Source: an uncultured Spirochaetales bacterium | GTDB lineage: Bacteria; Spirochaetota; Spirochaetia; Sphaerochaetales; Sphaerochaetaceae | NCBI GenBank assembly: GCA_934276485.1 | Contig: CAKQTE010000048.1 | Span: 1-60,513 of the forward strand | DNA: 60,513 nucleotides | Reading direction: 5' to 3' | In this document: positions 16,364-25,442 of the stretch, piece by piece | Layout: the number at the start of each line of letters is the position of its first letter | How positions within the stretch are numbered: the first letter of the stretch is position 1 | The notes under the pieces: model-generated | Told to the model about the DNA's origin: nothing | Seen by the model: the letters and a program-made list of their open reading frames with translations, nothing else | Database searches by the model: none | Made by a program: the position numbers and the translations under genes

Positions 16364-18517
16364 ATGAGAAAACGTACAACACTAATCACAGTACTTCTAT
16401 TTAGCTTGATTGGAGCTGTCGTTTTTTCATTTGTAAGCAATGTCATCTACTTTCAACTAATCAAAAAAACAAGTGACCAAGAGATTATATCTAACAGCGA
16501 AGATACTACAAATCTTGCTTTTGATAATATCGATAGATCCTTTCTTTCTATTGCAAACGTTAGCTCAATCTGTTTATCGAATTGCAACAAATATAAAAAA
16601 AGTGCATACGAATATAATACAAAAGCAATTACAGATAACATAAAAGAATTGGAGATTCTATTGCTTTCGCATCCTACAATTGATGCAGTTGATATGTATT
16701 TCCCTCAAGAAAAGATTGCAATCACAAATTCTGAGAAGATACATTTTGATGTTTCTGATTCATCTTTATATTCTTTTCTTCCATGGCTCAAAGTATATGA
16801 GGAACAAAATAATCCTTCCTTGATACTAAGGCGAGGTTTTAATGCCTACCCTATTGATAGCAAGTCAATCACCTATATTACAAAGACCCCTGTTTTTTCT
16901 AACAATCCAGATGCCATTCTTGCAATTCATATCACCCCATCATTCTTTTCTGAATATATTAAAGAAGATGAAGAACAACACTTTATGTTGTTTGATAAAG
17001 ATGTAAATTACATCTATGAAACAGATAGCGGAACTAAATACAATCAAGATGTTGCAAAGATCTTGAAAGAAACAACCTTGAAAGGTTTTGAAATTGAATC
17101 AAAGATTGTGAAAATCAAGAATCAAAGCTATTTGCTAACAATGAAACAATCCAGCGCATTTAGTCTAAGATATGTTTATTTAAGACCTCTTTCCACTATC
17201 ATAAATCCATTTCCATTCTCAATACCTTTAGTAATAACTGCGTTAATACTGATTCTATTGAATCTATTTACAACCTACTTGGTTGTTATCAAGAATGATA
17301 AGGTATACAAGAAGAAACTTGAAACTCTTCCTATTTCCGTGGGAAACAATTGCAAATCATTTGATAAATCAATTGAAGCAATACATACAAAGTTCAATAT
17401 CATCAACAACTCATATAACAAAGTTCAGCCAATTGTTATCCAGAATAGAATCAGATTGCTACTTCTTGGCAGATATCTTGATATAACAGAAGAAGATTTT
17501 AAGAAACTCTTCAATAAATCGCATGTCGGAGTAGCTATTATCAGATTCAAGAAGGATACTCCTCAAAATGATATCCTCAATGAATTTGTTAATAGATATA
17601 ATAACGATTCAATCAGCTGTTATAGAACTTCTCTTGAAAACAAAAGTGTCTTTGTTTTCAACAGCAATGAAGAGTTGATCGAACAACAGATTTATTCATT
17701 TGAAAACTCAATCAAGGAATTTGATTTTGGCCTATATCTAAGTACTGTTAAAAAACTTGATAAAGAGGTCTTTACAACTCTTTATGAAGAAGCATTAAGT
17801 TCTTATGACTATCGCTATCTATTGCCTGATCAGAAGATCATTCGATATGAGAGCTTGAATATAGATAGTCGTCTAACAGAGGGAAATCATAATAATCTGA
17901 TAATTGAAATCGAAAATGCAATTCTCAATAAGAACATTGCCTTGGCGCAAAAGGTTTTCGAGTTATACATCACTTCCTTAATTGATGACAGCTATACACT
18001 TGAATATACTCAATCAACGATTCTAGAGCTTGTTTCATTGATTAACAGAACAATTATAAAAATGGGATATGACTCTTTTGGTATCTTTGGTTATGACCTT
18101 CGAGATTACTTCAAGAATATCAAATCCTTAATGGAATATAGAGCTTGGATGGAAGTTTGTTTGGAGAACCTTGATGAATATATAAGTGAATCTTCATCGA
18201 CAGACCAATCACTAAAAGAAAAAATCAATCAAGTCATCCAGGAAAGTGCAGAAAAAGATCTCTCATTGGATTATATTGCTGATAAACTATCTATTCGCTC
18301 TGATGAACTATCAAAACAATTCAAGAATATATATGGAATTAATTTCTCTGATTATGTACGAACATTGAAGATCAACAAAGCAAAACAATTGTTGAAAGAT
18401 GGATACAAAGTCAACGAAGTTGCTTCTATTCTTGGATATAGCTCTTCGCAATATTTTATCAAGATATTCAAGATGGAGACTGGTAGTACTCCTTTTACAT
18501 ATTCTAAAAACCATTAA
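16364..18517 (+). CDS. Membrane-anchored AraC/YesN-type transcriptional regulator
   Basis: A 717-residue one-component sensor-regulator. A membrane segment at about 7-30, an extracytoplasmic sensor of about 250 residues, a second membrane segment at 285-309, a cytoplasmic linker of about 300 residues, and a C-terminal AraC-type double helix-turn-helix (about 618-715) with IADKLSIRSDELSKQFK and VASILGYSSSQYFIKIFK can be read. Such proteins sense a periplasmic ligand and bind DNA while anchored. Its place between the epimerase and sulfatase S3 makes it the likely controller of both glycosaminoglycan operons. The ligand is unknown. It is not a hybrid two-component system: no kinase or receiver motifs are seen. 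Confidence 0.88.
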   Translation: MRKRTTLITVLLFSLIGAVVFSFVSNVIYFQLIKKTSDQEIISNSEDTTNLAFDNIDRSFLSIANVSSICLSNCNKYKKSAYEYNTKAITDNIKELEILLLSHPTIDAVDMYFPQEKIAITNSEKIHFDVSDSSLYSFLPWLKVYEEQNNPSLILRRGFNAYPIDSKSITYITKTPVFSNNPDAILAIHITPSFFSEYIKEDEEQHFMLFDKDVNYIYETDSGTKYNQDVAKILKETTLKGFEIESKIVKIKNQSYLLTMKQSSAFSLRYVYLRPLSTIINPFPFSIPLVITALILILLNLFTTYLVVIKNDKVYKKKLETLPISVGNNCKSFDKSIEAIHTKFNIINNSYNKVQPIVIQNRIRLLLLGRYLDITEEDFKKLFNKSHVGVAIIRFKKDTPQNDILNEFVNRYNNDSISCYRTSLENKSVFVFNSNEELIEQQIYSFENSIKEFDFGLYLSTVKKLDKEVFTTLYEEALSSYDYRYLLPDQKIIRYESLNIDSRLTEGNHNNLIIEIENAILNKNIALAQKVFELYITSLIDDSYTLEYTQSTILELVSLINRTIIKMGYDSFGIFGYDLRDYFKNIKSLMEYRAWMEVCLENLDEYISESSSTDQSLKEKINQVIQESAEKDLSLDYIADKLSIRSDELSKQFKNIYGINFSDYVRTLKINKAKQLLKDGYKVNEVASILGYSSSQYFIKIFKMETGSTPFTYSKNH

Positions 18518-18522
18518 CAATT

Positions 18523-18547
18523 CAGCACACTGTTTACATTTGTGCTG
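18523..18547. promoter_or_regulatory. 7-bp inverted repeat before sulfatase S3
   Basis: CAGCACA and TGTGCTG flank 11 bp in the short gap between the regulator and sulfatase S3. It is not followed by a T-run, so an operator fits better than a terminator. The half-site TGTGCTG with TGTTTA upstream also occurs at 11534-11547 before the binding-protein gene, though with different spacing. Confidence 0.35.
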
Positions 18548-18566
18548 TAACTATAGGATTTGAACT

Positions 18567-20000
18567 ATGAATGTTATTTTTATCATGTCCGATGAACATA
18601 GCGGAAGCGCTATTCACGCATCCGGAGACAAGTATGCTGTTACTCCTAATCTCGATAGACTTATTGAGAATGGTACAAACTTTACCAATGCATACACAAC
18701 TTGCCCAGTATGTGCTCCAGCAAGAGCAAGCTGGTTTACAGGCATGTATGTATCGAAACTTGGTACATGGGATAACTCTACTCCATATGATGGAAAGATA
18801 GAGGGAATTGCTGAATATATGCAAAAATACAATATTCCAGTTCATCATATTGGAAAGACTCATTTCCATGTTGATGGTGAATATCATTTTGCATCTTCTT
18901 CAAATCTAGGCTTATTGTCCATTCCAGATCTTGGCTGCTATTACAGGGATCAAAACGTAGCAAGAATTGGGGCTGAAAAGCGCTATCAAGAAATAGGTAT
19001 TAGCAATGGAGAGAAACGATTTGATGATAAGGTTCTAGACAGCACACTATCCTGGTTAGATGAACATAAAGATGATAACAAGCCTTGGGTGTTGAATGTT
19101 GGCTTTATTGAACCTCATTTCCCTTTTAACATACAACAAGATAATTGGAACTACTTTGAGAATCTATTCAAGGATGTGCCTCTCGAGAAAGAGATGGTTC
19201 CTCCATTTACATCCCTAAATTCATCTCTAGAAGAATTAAGGAAATACTTCAAATGTGATTTAGCAACTGAAGAAGTTACAAAGAAGATTAGAATCGGATA
19301 TTATGCTTCCATAAAAGAACTTGATGATAAAATTGGTGTTATTATCGATAAACTTGAAGAGCTAGGAAAGCTTGATGATACTGCTATCATTTATACAAGT
19401 GATCACGGCGAGCAGCTTGGCTACCATGGGCTATGGTGGAAATGCACGATGTTCGAACAATCTGCAAGAATTCCAATGATATTCAGCATTCCTAACACTA
19501 AGCCTGGTGTTGTTGATAGTCCTGTATCTTTAACAGATGTCTTCCCTACTCTTGCTGATATGATGAATGTTCCTAGACCTGAGAACATAGACGGAGAATC
19601 ATTCTATCAAATGATCACAAAAGAGAATTCTGATCACAGAGACTTTGCATTCAGTGAATTCAATGCCCATGGTCTCAGAGGTGGAATTTACATGATCAGA
19701 TGGAATAGATATAAATATGTGTTCTATACAGAAGATGAACCTCAGCTTTTTGATATGGTCAAAGATCCTATGGAAAACCATAACCTATATGGACTTAGAG
19801 AAGAGGATCCTGAAATCATGAATGCTATCGATGAGTGTCATAAGAGATTGTTATTATCTTGTGATCCTTATGAGGTTACAAAAACATCTCTTGAGTTCCA
19901 AAGTAAAATGAAGAAAAAGCTAGAGTTGCCAGAAGAGTATTCTATTGGACGAGGAGGAAGCTTCGTTCCACATCCAGACTATCCAGGAATCAAAAGATAA
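18567..20000 (+). CDS. Cys-type sulfatase (S3), cytoplasmic
   Basis: A 477-residue S1-family sulfatase with maturation motif CAPAR at 49-53 (Cys49), N-terminal metal Asp9 in MSDEH, and SDHGEQLGYHG in the second half. AGGA lies 8 nt before the ATG. There is no signal peptide. It is encoded apart from S1 and S2, on the opposite strand, 49 bp after the regulator, and may be co-transcribed with it since no terminator is visible between them. It has a different active-site surround (CAPAR rather than CVPAR) and probably a different sulfate ester as substrate. Anaerobic maturase or FGE is not encoded nearby. Confidence 0.92.
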   Translation: MNVIFIMSDEHSGSAIHASGDKYAVTPNLDRLIENGTNFTNAYTTCPVCAPARASWFTGMYVSKLGTWDNSTPYDGKIEGIAEYMQKYNIPVHHIGKTHFHVDGEYHFASSSNLGLLSIPDLGCYYRDQNVARIGAEKRYQEIGISNGEKRFDDKVLDSTLSWLDEHKDDNKPWVLNVGFIEPHFPFNIQQDNWNYFENLFKDVPLEKEMVPPFTSLNSSLEELRKYFKCDLATEEVTKKIRIGYYASIKELDDKIGVIIDKLEELGKLDDTAIIYTSDHGEQLGYHGLWWKCTMFEQSARIPMIFSIPNTKPGVVDSPVSLTDVFPTLADMMNVPRPENIDGESFYQMITKENSDHRDFAFSEFNAHGLRGGIYMIRWNRYKYVFYTEDEPQLFDMVKDPMENHNLYGLREEDPEIMNAIDECHKRLLLSCDPYEVTKTSLEFQSKMKKKLELPEEYSIGRGGSFVPHPDYPGIKR

Positions 20001-20007
20001 ATCCTAT

Positions 20008-20039
20008 GGTACATATCGTCTTTTAGATTTATATGTACC
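20008..20039. terminator. 9-bp inverted repeat after sulfatase S3
   Basis: GGTACATAT and ATATGTACC are exact complements around a 14-nt loop just after the sulfatase stop. There is no clean T-run after it, so it is a weak terminator candidate marking the right boundary of the glycosaminoglycan island. Confidence 0.4.
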
Positions 20040-20113
20040 TAAACATCTTTCTCCTTGATGATTTTTCATTAAGATGGGTCTAGTATAGGAATAATAATCA
20101 AAGGGTAGAAAAA

Positions 20114-20944
20114 ATGATTGAAATCGGCTATAAACCAGCAGATAACCTTTCTGATGCTGTAGATAATCTATATAACATCATTACATTACTTAGAAGTCCT
20201 GAGGGTTGTCCTTGGGACAGAATACAAACAAATCAGAATGCTACTGAATCCCTAATAGATGAAAGCTATGAGTATCTGGATGGTGTGATCAAGAAAGATA
20301 TCGATTCTCAAAGAGAAGAGATTGGGGATGTAATGATCAATGTCTTCATGAATCTATATATCCATGAGGAAAACAAGGATTTTACACCACAGGAGGCTAT
20401 CAACGAAGTATGCGAGAAGCTTATCAGAAGACATCCTCATGTATTTTCCAATGGAGCTAAAGCTGAAAGCAGCGAAGAAGTATTAACACTATGGAATAGT
20501 GTTAAGGAAAATGTCGAAGGCAAAAAACTTACAAGTGATAACATCTTCAATCATATCCCTTCTTCTCTTCCTCCAATGGAAACATCTTATGAAATTCAGA
20601 AGAAACTAAAGAAAGTTGGCTTTGATTGGCAAGATGTGTCTGGAGTATATGAAAAGATTCAAGAAGAACTTGAAGAAGTAAGAGAAGCTGTAGATAGTGG
20701 CAACAAGAATGATATTGAGCTAGAGCTTGGTGATTTACTATTTAGCGTTGTAAATCTTGCACGCTTTTTGCATGTAAGACCTAATGTTGCTCTTCATAGA
20801 ACAAACAATAAAGTCAAAGATAGATTTACAAAGCTATTTGTTGAAGCAGAAAAAAGAGGAATCCCATTGGATAAAGATCATGCAGATGAGATGAATAATA
20901 TATGGAACGAGATCAAACTCAAGGAAGAAGATAATCAATATTAA
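20114..20944 (+). CDS. mazG: Nucleoside triphosphate pyrophosphohydrolase MazG
   Basis: A 276-residue all-alpha NTP pyrophosphohydrolase with two MazG repeats. The first holds CPWDRIQTN and DESYEYLD followed by EEIGD; the second holds EELEEVREAVD followed by ELGDLLF, the metal-binding ExxE and ExxD sets. The family hydrolyses non-canonical or excess NTPs to NMP and pyrophosphate. Length is normal. It is outside the glycosaminoglycan island by context. Its 3' end overlaps the convergent lipoprotein gene by 26 bp. No clear promoter was found in the 113-bp gap upstream. Confidence 0.93.
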   Translation: MIEIGYKPADNLSDAVDNLYNIITLLRSPEGCPWDRIQTNQNATESLIDESYEYLDGVIKKDIDSQREEIGDVMINVFMNLYIHEENKDFTPQEAINEVCEKLIRRHPHVFSNGAKAESSEEVLTLWNSVKENVEGKKLTSDNIFNHIPSSLPPMETSYEIQKKLKKVGFDWQDVSGVYEKIQEELEEVREAVDSGNKNDIELELGDLLFSVVNLARFLHVRPNVALHRTNNKVKDRFTKLFVEAEKRGIPLDKDHADEMNNIWNEIKLKEEDNQY

Positions 20945-21713
20945 TGCCTGATACGATTTCTCTGTTCTCGATTGCTTCTGAAAAGTCTTTTTTAGCTATC
21001 TTCCAATATAGAGCAGTCTTTTCATTATTGTGGATATCGAAATAGAAGTCGCCTATCAAAAGAGCATAACGAGTATCGCCATCAAATGTGCGTTCAAAGA
21101 AATCTGTCATCCTTTCTATCTCGAATTCCTCATCAACTGTTGGAAGCATCAATCTTATTGAAGAAAGGAATTCTTCATTTGTTCCAGATTGCATTTGATA
21201 GGTTTCCAATGTTGTTAGAATTCTATCTATATTAGCTCCACCATTAACAAGACAGAAAACATACTCTGAATGACTTAGTTTTAAATACAGCTGGCTTATG
21301 AACTTATTTGATTCAGAGTACATCTTGTTATCATTAAAGACTTTATAGAGCTGGATGGAATCATCTTTTGTTAGAGAGTTATCTTCTTTTAGTTCCAATC
21401 CTGCATTTAATGCATCTTCCTTGTTTCCATAATGGAGAATTATTCTTAGCATTGAATCTCTTTCATCACTCTCAGAACTAAATAAAAGAGTGTATAGAAG
21501 AGCAGCCTTTACGCTATCTTCATTAAGCCCTAGCTTATTGGCAGAACGAGCTAGATAATACAAAGGTTCATCTTTGATTTTCTTCTCAATTTGGGATAAG
21601 GAAATATCATAGACTTCTTGATAATTACCTTCTGTATATAACTTTGATAAATCAACTTTTGAACAAGAAAATAAAAGAGGTAGTAACAAAAGATATATTG
21701 CTAATCTCTTCAT
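20919..21713 (-). CDS. Predicted TPR-like lipoprotein, unknown function
   Basis: A 264-residue protein with a lipoprotein signal: hydrophobic residues 4-15 and lipobox LFSC with Cys17. The rest looks helical with repeated short helices (for example YTEGNYQEVYDISLSQIEKK), suggestive of tetratricopeptide-like repeats, though no repeat was verified. A strong AGGAGG lies 5 nt before the ATG. It is convergent with mazG, overlapping it by 26 bp, and lies just downstream of RNase P RNA. I do not recognise a specific family. Confidence 0.75.
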   Translation of the reverse strand: MKRLAIYLLLLPLLFSCSKVDLSKLYTEGNYQEVYDISLSQIEKKIKDEPLYYLARSANKLGLNEDSVKAALLYTLLFSSESDERDSMLRIILHYGNKEDALNAGLELKEDNSLTKDDSIQLYKVFNDNKMYSESNKFISQLYLKLSHSEYVFCLVNGGANIDRILTTLETYQMQSGTNEEFLSSIRLMLPTVDEEFEIERMTDFFERTFDGDTRYALLIGDFYFDIHNNEKTALYWKIAKKDFSEAIENREIVSGINIDYLLP

Positions 21714-21734
21714 TACTACCTCCTAAAATTATAA

Positions 21735-22060
21735 GAACAGGTTTCTGATAAGCCGAGTTCTGTTTATGTAATCATCTATCTAGGGCATCGGTTACCCGAT
21801 GTCTCAAGCAGCCTACCCGTGATTATAGTCGGACAAACCAATCACATACTTGGCCTTGCTCCTGGTGAGGTTTACCATGCCTTCCCTGTCGCCAGGAAAG
21901 CGGTAGTCTCTTACACTACCATTTCACCCTTACCTTTCGGCGGTATACTTTCTGTTGCACTATCTGTAGTATTACTACTCCTGGCCGTTAGCCAGCACCA
22001 TGTCCTACGGAGCCCGGACTTTCCTCTATTTTTCAAGCGATTACTTCAGAAGCCTGTCAA
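21735..22060 (-). ncRNA. rnpB: RNase P RNA, bacterial type A
   Basis: The catalytic RNA that trims tRNA 5' leaders. The minus strand carries the highly conserved GAGGAAAGTCCGGGCTCC near the 5' side and ACAGAACTCGGCTTATC near the 3' end. The P1 helix can be drawn between ACAGGCTTCTG (5', about 22057) and CAGAAACCTGT (3', about 21737) with one mismatch. It lies directly after the zinc-ribbon gene on the same strand, with only a few bases between its 5' end and that gene's stop codon. Ends are accurate to a few bases. Confidence 0.95.
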
Positions 22061-22066
22061 AATCCT

Positions 22067-22939
22067 TTAGTTAAGATCAAAACCTTCGTCAAGTTCCATT
22101 GACTCATCAAATGAATCAACATCCTGCTTGGATTCCTTGCTACTAGAACCCTTGCTAGAGCTATCCTTTGTAGGTTCGAGCTGTTCGAAGATAAAGTTCT
22201 TCTCTGTCTCTGCATCAAGCTTTTCATAGTAGATGATTCTTGAGCAATATGGACAATAGTCAAGCTCGTTGTGCTCTTGCTTTAGTCTTAGATCAATAAC
22301 AAACTGCATTGGAAGAACCATGTTACATCCCTGACAAACCTGTCCCCAAACTGGAACGATTCCGAGTCCATCCTTCTGCTTAGCAATGTTAGTGAACTTG
22401 TTGTAAAGTTCATCTGTCAAAGCATTACCCTTAATCTCAAGACACTTGTTGTTTAGAGCCTCGATTTCCTGATAGATACCTTCAAGCACTCCTTCAACTT
22501 TTGCTCTTTCTTCGTCTACTTTAACCTTTTGAGCATCGCACTCTTTTTCCTGAACATCAAGCTCTTCGTTCAAGTGCTCAAGTTCAGCTTTCTTCTGCTT
22601 TCTGCTCTTGAGGAGAGTTTGCTCCTGAAGTTTTGCTTCTTCCAACTGCTTTGAAAGAGCTTCGAACTCTCTTTGAGTTGCGATGAACTCCATTTGCTTT
22701 TCATAACCAGTACGAGCTGCAAATGCATCATCGTATCTGATAGATAGACTCTTGTACTCCTCATTAACAGAGTTGTATTTCTCGGTAAGCTTAAGATACT
22801 TTGTATTATCTTCTGCTAAAAGAGCCTCTTCTGCTCTAAGATTTGCAGGAAGCGCTTCAACCTCTCTTTCTAGAGCGAACTTCTTTTGCAAAACATCCTG
22901 AAGGGACTTCAAGCAATCAAGCTTAATATTCTCTGCCAT
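22067..22939 (-). CDS. Coiled-coil protein with C4 zinc ribbon (CT398/HP0958-like)
   Basis: A 290-residue protein. Residues about 10-175 form a long heptad-rich coiled-coil hairpin. A C4 zinc ribbon follows, with CQGC and CPYC pairs about 25 residues apart. The C-terminal 40 residues are acidic and serine-rich. This matches the PF02591 family (chlamydial CT398, Helicobacter HP0958/FlgZ), which bind RNA polymerase sigma factors or flagellar mRNA. Its place directly after rpoD in the same direction supports a role near transcription, but the function in spirochaetes is not established by this sequence. Confidence 0.8.
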   Translation of the reverse strand: MAENIKLDCLKSLQDVLQKKFALEREVEALPANLRAEEALLAEDNTKYLKLTEKYNSVNEEYKSLSIRYDDAFAARTGYEKQMEFIATQREFEALSKQLEEAKLQEQTLLKSRKQKKAELEHLNEELDVQEKECDAQKVKVDEERAKVEGVLEGIYQEIEALNNKCLEIKGNALTDELYNKFTNIAKQKDGLGIVPVWGQVCQGCNMVLPMQFVIDLRLKQEHNELDYCPYCSRIIYYEKLDAETEKNFIFEQLEPTKDSSSKGSSSKESKQDVDSFDESMELDEGFDLN

Positions 22940-22994
22940 ATAACTAAATTCTCCTCAACCCAATCATAATAAACAATTTTTTTTATTAATTCTA

Positions 22995-25442
22995 CTAATT
23001 CCAGTCCTTAAGCTGTCTACTTCTCTTAGGATGACGTAGTCTTCTTAGGGCCTTTGCCTCGATCTGTCTGATTCTTTCTCTTGTTACATCGAAATATAGA
23101 CCAACTTCTTCGAGTGTCAATGCATATCCATCATCAAGACCGAAACGCATTCTAAGTACTTCCTGCTCTCTCTGTGGAAGAGTTGAAAGTAGCTCTCTGA
23201 TCTTATCTTGAAGAAGAGCAAATGCTGTCTGGTTTGCAGGGTTCTCAGCATCCTTATCTTCAATGAAGTCAGATAGTACGCTATCTTCTTCCTCTCCAAC
23301 TGGAGTCTCAAGGCTAATTGGTTCACGAGCAACGCTCTTAACGTTCTTGACCTTTGACTCTGGCCATCCAAGATGATCTGCGATTTCCTTATCGGTAGGT
23401 TCTCTACCTAGACTCTGCATCAAGACTCTAGACTCTCTAACAACCTTATTGATCTGTTCGATCATATGGACAGGAACTCTAATGGTTCTAGCCTGGTCAG
23501 AGATGGATCTTGTGATAGCCTGTCTGATCCACCAAGTTGCATATGTTGAGAACTTAAAGCCCTTCTCGTATTCAAACTTCTCAACAGCTTTGATCAGTCC
23601 AATATTACCTTCCTGTACAAGATCGAAGAACTGCAATCCTCTATTTGTATATTTCTTTGCAATGGAAACAACAAGTCTCAAGTTTGCCTTGATAAGTCTA
23701 TCTTTAGCTGTCTTTAAGATTCTCTTTCCATACTGGATATCCTTAACGCATTGCAAGATCTCATCGCAGGAACACTCAAACTGCTCTTCTATGTTCCTTA
23801 GCTCTTTCTCTGTTAGCTGAAGCTCCTTGATCTCTTCCTTGATCTGGTCAGAAGTCATATTGAGATTTGCCTCTATTGCTACAGCCTTGCTTCTTGTTGC
23901 AAGATCTCTACCAAGCTGTCTTAGCTCTCTAAGAGAAGAAACCTTCAATTGCTTTTCAATTTGAGATTTCTTTGATCTACATGCAAGAATTCTAGTCTTT
24001 GCATTCTCGAACATATTTGTAAGGTCATCGATCTCTTCTTGCTGCAATTCAATTGAATCGATCCAATCTGTTACTGGGATAAATGTACCAGCTTCAAGAT
24101 TATCAAGTTCCTTTGTAGTCTCTTGATATTTCTTAGCAAGCTCTGCTTCCTTTCCAGCAAGGCTATCCTTGAACTTCTTATGTAATTTAGCAAGCTCTGC
24201 TTCGATAGCTTGAGGCTTCATGTCCTTATGCTCTTCTCTATATTGAGCATCTTTCTCATTAACCTCTGCATTGAGGTCTGCGTTTAGCGCATCCTCTTCC
24301 TTCTTGAGTTCAACAAGGCGTTCATGCAAAACAGCTTTTCTGTTTTCAAATGAACATTCTCTACAATACTTGATCCATTCTTCACGAGAATCAAAATCTG
24401 TTCTCTTCTTGCCCTTGTATAAAGGCGACTTCTCGTCTGGCATACCAGCAAGCTTAATCAATAGCTCTTCACGCTTTTGAGCAATTAGCTTATCGTGCTC
24501 AAGATCTTCTCCGGAGAGAATCATCTTGCTCTTAAGCTCATTGTATTGAGCAATCTGCTTAGGAGTTTCCTTTCCAAGAGCATCCTTGTAGTTGATGTTA
24601 TAGCGCTTCTGGACACTCAAGAATTCCTTGATTTCCTCTGCAGACATTGTCTCTTCGCCATCTTCATCAATCTTTGCATTCAAGTGGTTGATTACCTTTG
24701 TGAAGAATGCAATAAGAATACCAGATGTTTCCTTGATAACAGAAGATACGATATTAGCACCCTTTTCCATCTGCATAGCAAGCTCTACTTCCTGCTCACC
24801 AGTAAGAAGGTTCTCTGTACCGATCTCCTTTAGGTATAGTCTAATTGGATCATCTTGGGATGTATCATACTTAGAGGAAGCCATGTGGCTTCTGTGCTCA
24901 GAGCTGTGCTCCGAGAAGCTTGAGATATCAATGAATCTTTCACTTGTCTCAGCATCTTCATCAGTGCCTTTCCATTCATTGATGTTTTCTTCTTCTTCCT
25001 CTTCGTCCTCTTCCTCTTCGTCCTCTTCCTCTTCAGACTTTTTCTTTGATGATTCAGACTCTTCGTCATCATCCTCATCTTCGTCCTCATCGTCGATTTT
25101 CTTCAAATCTTCGTCAGAAGGATCCTCGTCCTGGAATTCATCGTCCCCTTCAAGCTTGTCATCGTCAGAAATATCATCAGAATCCAAATCCTCATCGAAT
25201 GCAAAAACTTCTAGCTCATCTTCTGTTGGCTCGGCTGAAAAATCGGGCTCTTCTTCATCAGAATCAGAATATGAGATTCCTTCTTTCTGCAAAGCTTCGA
25301 CAATCTCATCCAAACCAAAGCTAAGTTCACTCTTGAACTTTGTCATAGCGTCTGCAATGTCGTTGAGTGTGACAGAGCCTTGCTCGTTTGCTACTTCGAC
25401 AAGACTCTTGAATAGTTGTGTGTTCTTGATATCCTCTGCCAT
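22995..25442 (-). CDS. rpoD: RNA polymerase primary sigma factor RpoD
   Basis: The housekeeping sigma-70, 815 residues, longer than usual. Region 1.1 is followed by an extreme acidic low-complexity stretch (about 60-165, long Glu/Asp/Ser runs). Region 1.2 begins DPIRLYLKEIG. A long non-conserved helical insert precedes region 2 (RLIKANLRLVVSIAKKY and FSTYATWWIRQAI). Region 4 has VTRERIRQIEAKALRRLRH. The ATG directly follows the dnaG stop (TAAATG), the classical dnaG-rpoD pairing. The acidic stretch is partly encoded by a 15-bp tandem repeat. It should recognise the TTGACA/TATAAT-like promoters listed elsewhere in this annotation. Confidence 0.97.
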   Translation of the reverse strand: MAEDIKNTQLFKSLVEVANEQGSVTLNDIADAMTKFKSELSFGLDEIVEALQKEGISYSDSDEEEPDFSAEPTEDELEVFAFDEDLDSDDISDDDKLEGDDEFQDEDPSDEDLKKIDDEDEDEDDDEESESSKKKSEEEEDEEEEDEEEEEENINEWKGTDEDAETSERFIDISSFSEHSSEHRSHMASSKYDTSQDDPIRLYLKEIGTENLLTGEQEVELAMQMEKGANIVSSVIKETSGILIAFFTKVINHLNAKIDEDGEETMSAEEIKEFLSVQKRYNINYKDALGKETPKQIAQYNELKSKMILSGEDLEHDKLIAQKREELLIKLAGMPDEKSPLYKGKKRTDFDSREEWIKYCRECSFENRKAVLHERLVELKKEEDALNADLNAEVNEKDAQYREEHKDMKPQAIEAELAKLHKKFKDSLAGKEAELAKKYQETTKELDNLEAGTFIPVTDWIDSIELQQEEIDDLTNMFENAKTRILACRSKKSQIEKQLKVSSLRELRQLGRDLATRSKAVAIEANLNMTSDQIKEEIKELQLTEKELRNIEEQFECSCDEILQCVKDIQYGKRILKTAKDRLIKANLRLVVSIAKKYTNRGLQFFDLVQEGNIGLIKAVEKFEYEKGFKFSTYATWWIRQAITRSISDQARTIRVPVHMIEQINKVVRESRVLMQSLGREPTDKEIADHLGWPESKVKNVKSVAREPISLETPVGEEEDSVLSDFIEDKDAENPANQTAFALLQDKIRELLSTLPQREQEVLRMRFGLDDGYALTLEEVGLYFDVTRERIRQIEAKALRRLRHPKRSRQLKDWN
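24996..25034. repeat. 15-bp tandem repeat in the rpoD acidic linker
   Basis: The unit TTCCTCTTCGTCCTC (plus strand) occurs twice exactly and then 9 bases of a third copy. It encodes Glu/Asp five-residue blocks in the acidic linker of sigma-70. The length is a multiple of three, so copy-number change would keep the frame. Confidence 0.85.

Noticed and set aside
24996..25034. Possible CRISPR-like repeat
   Set aside because: Contiguous 15-bp units inside a coding region with no spacers.
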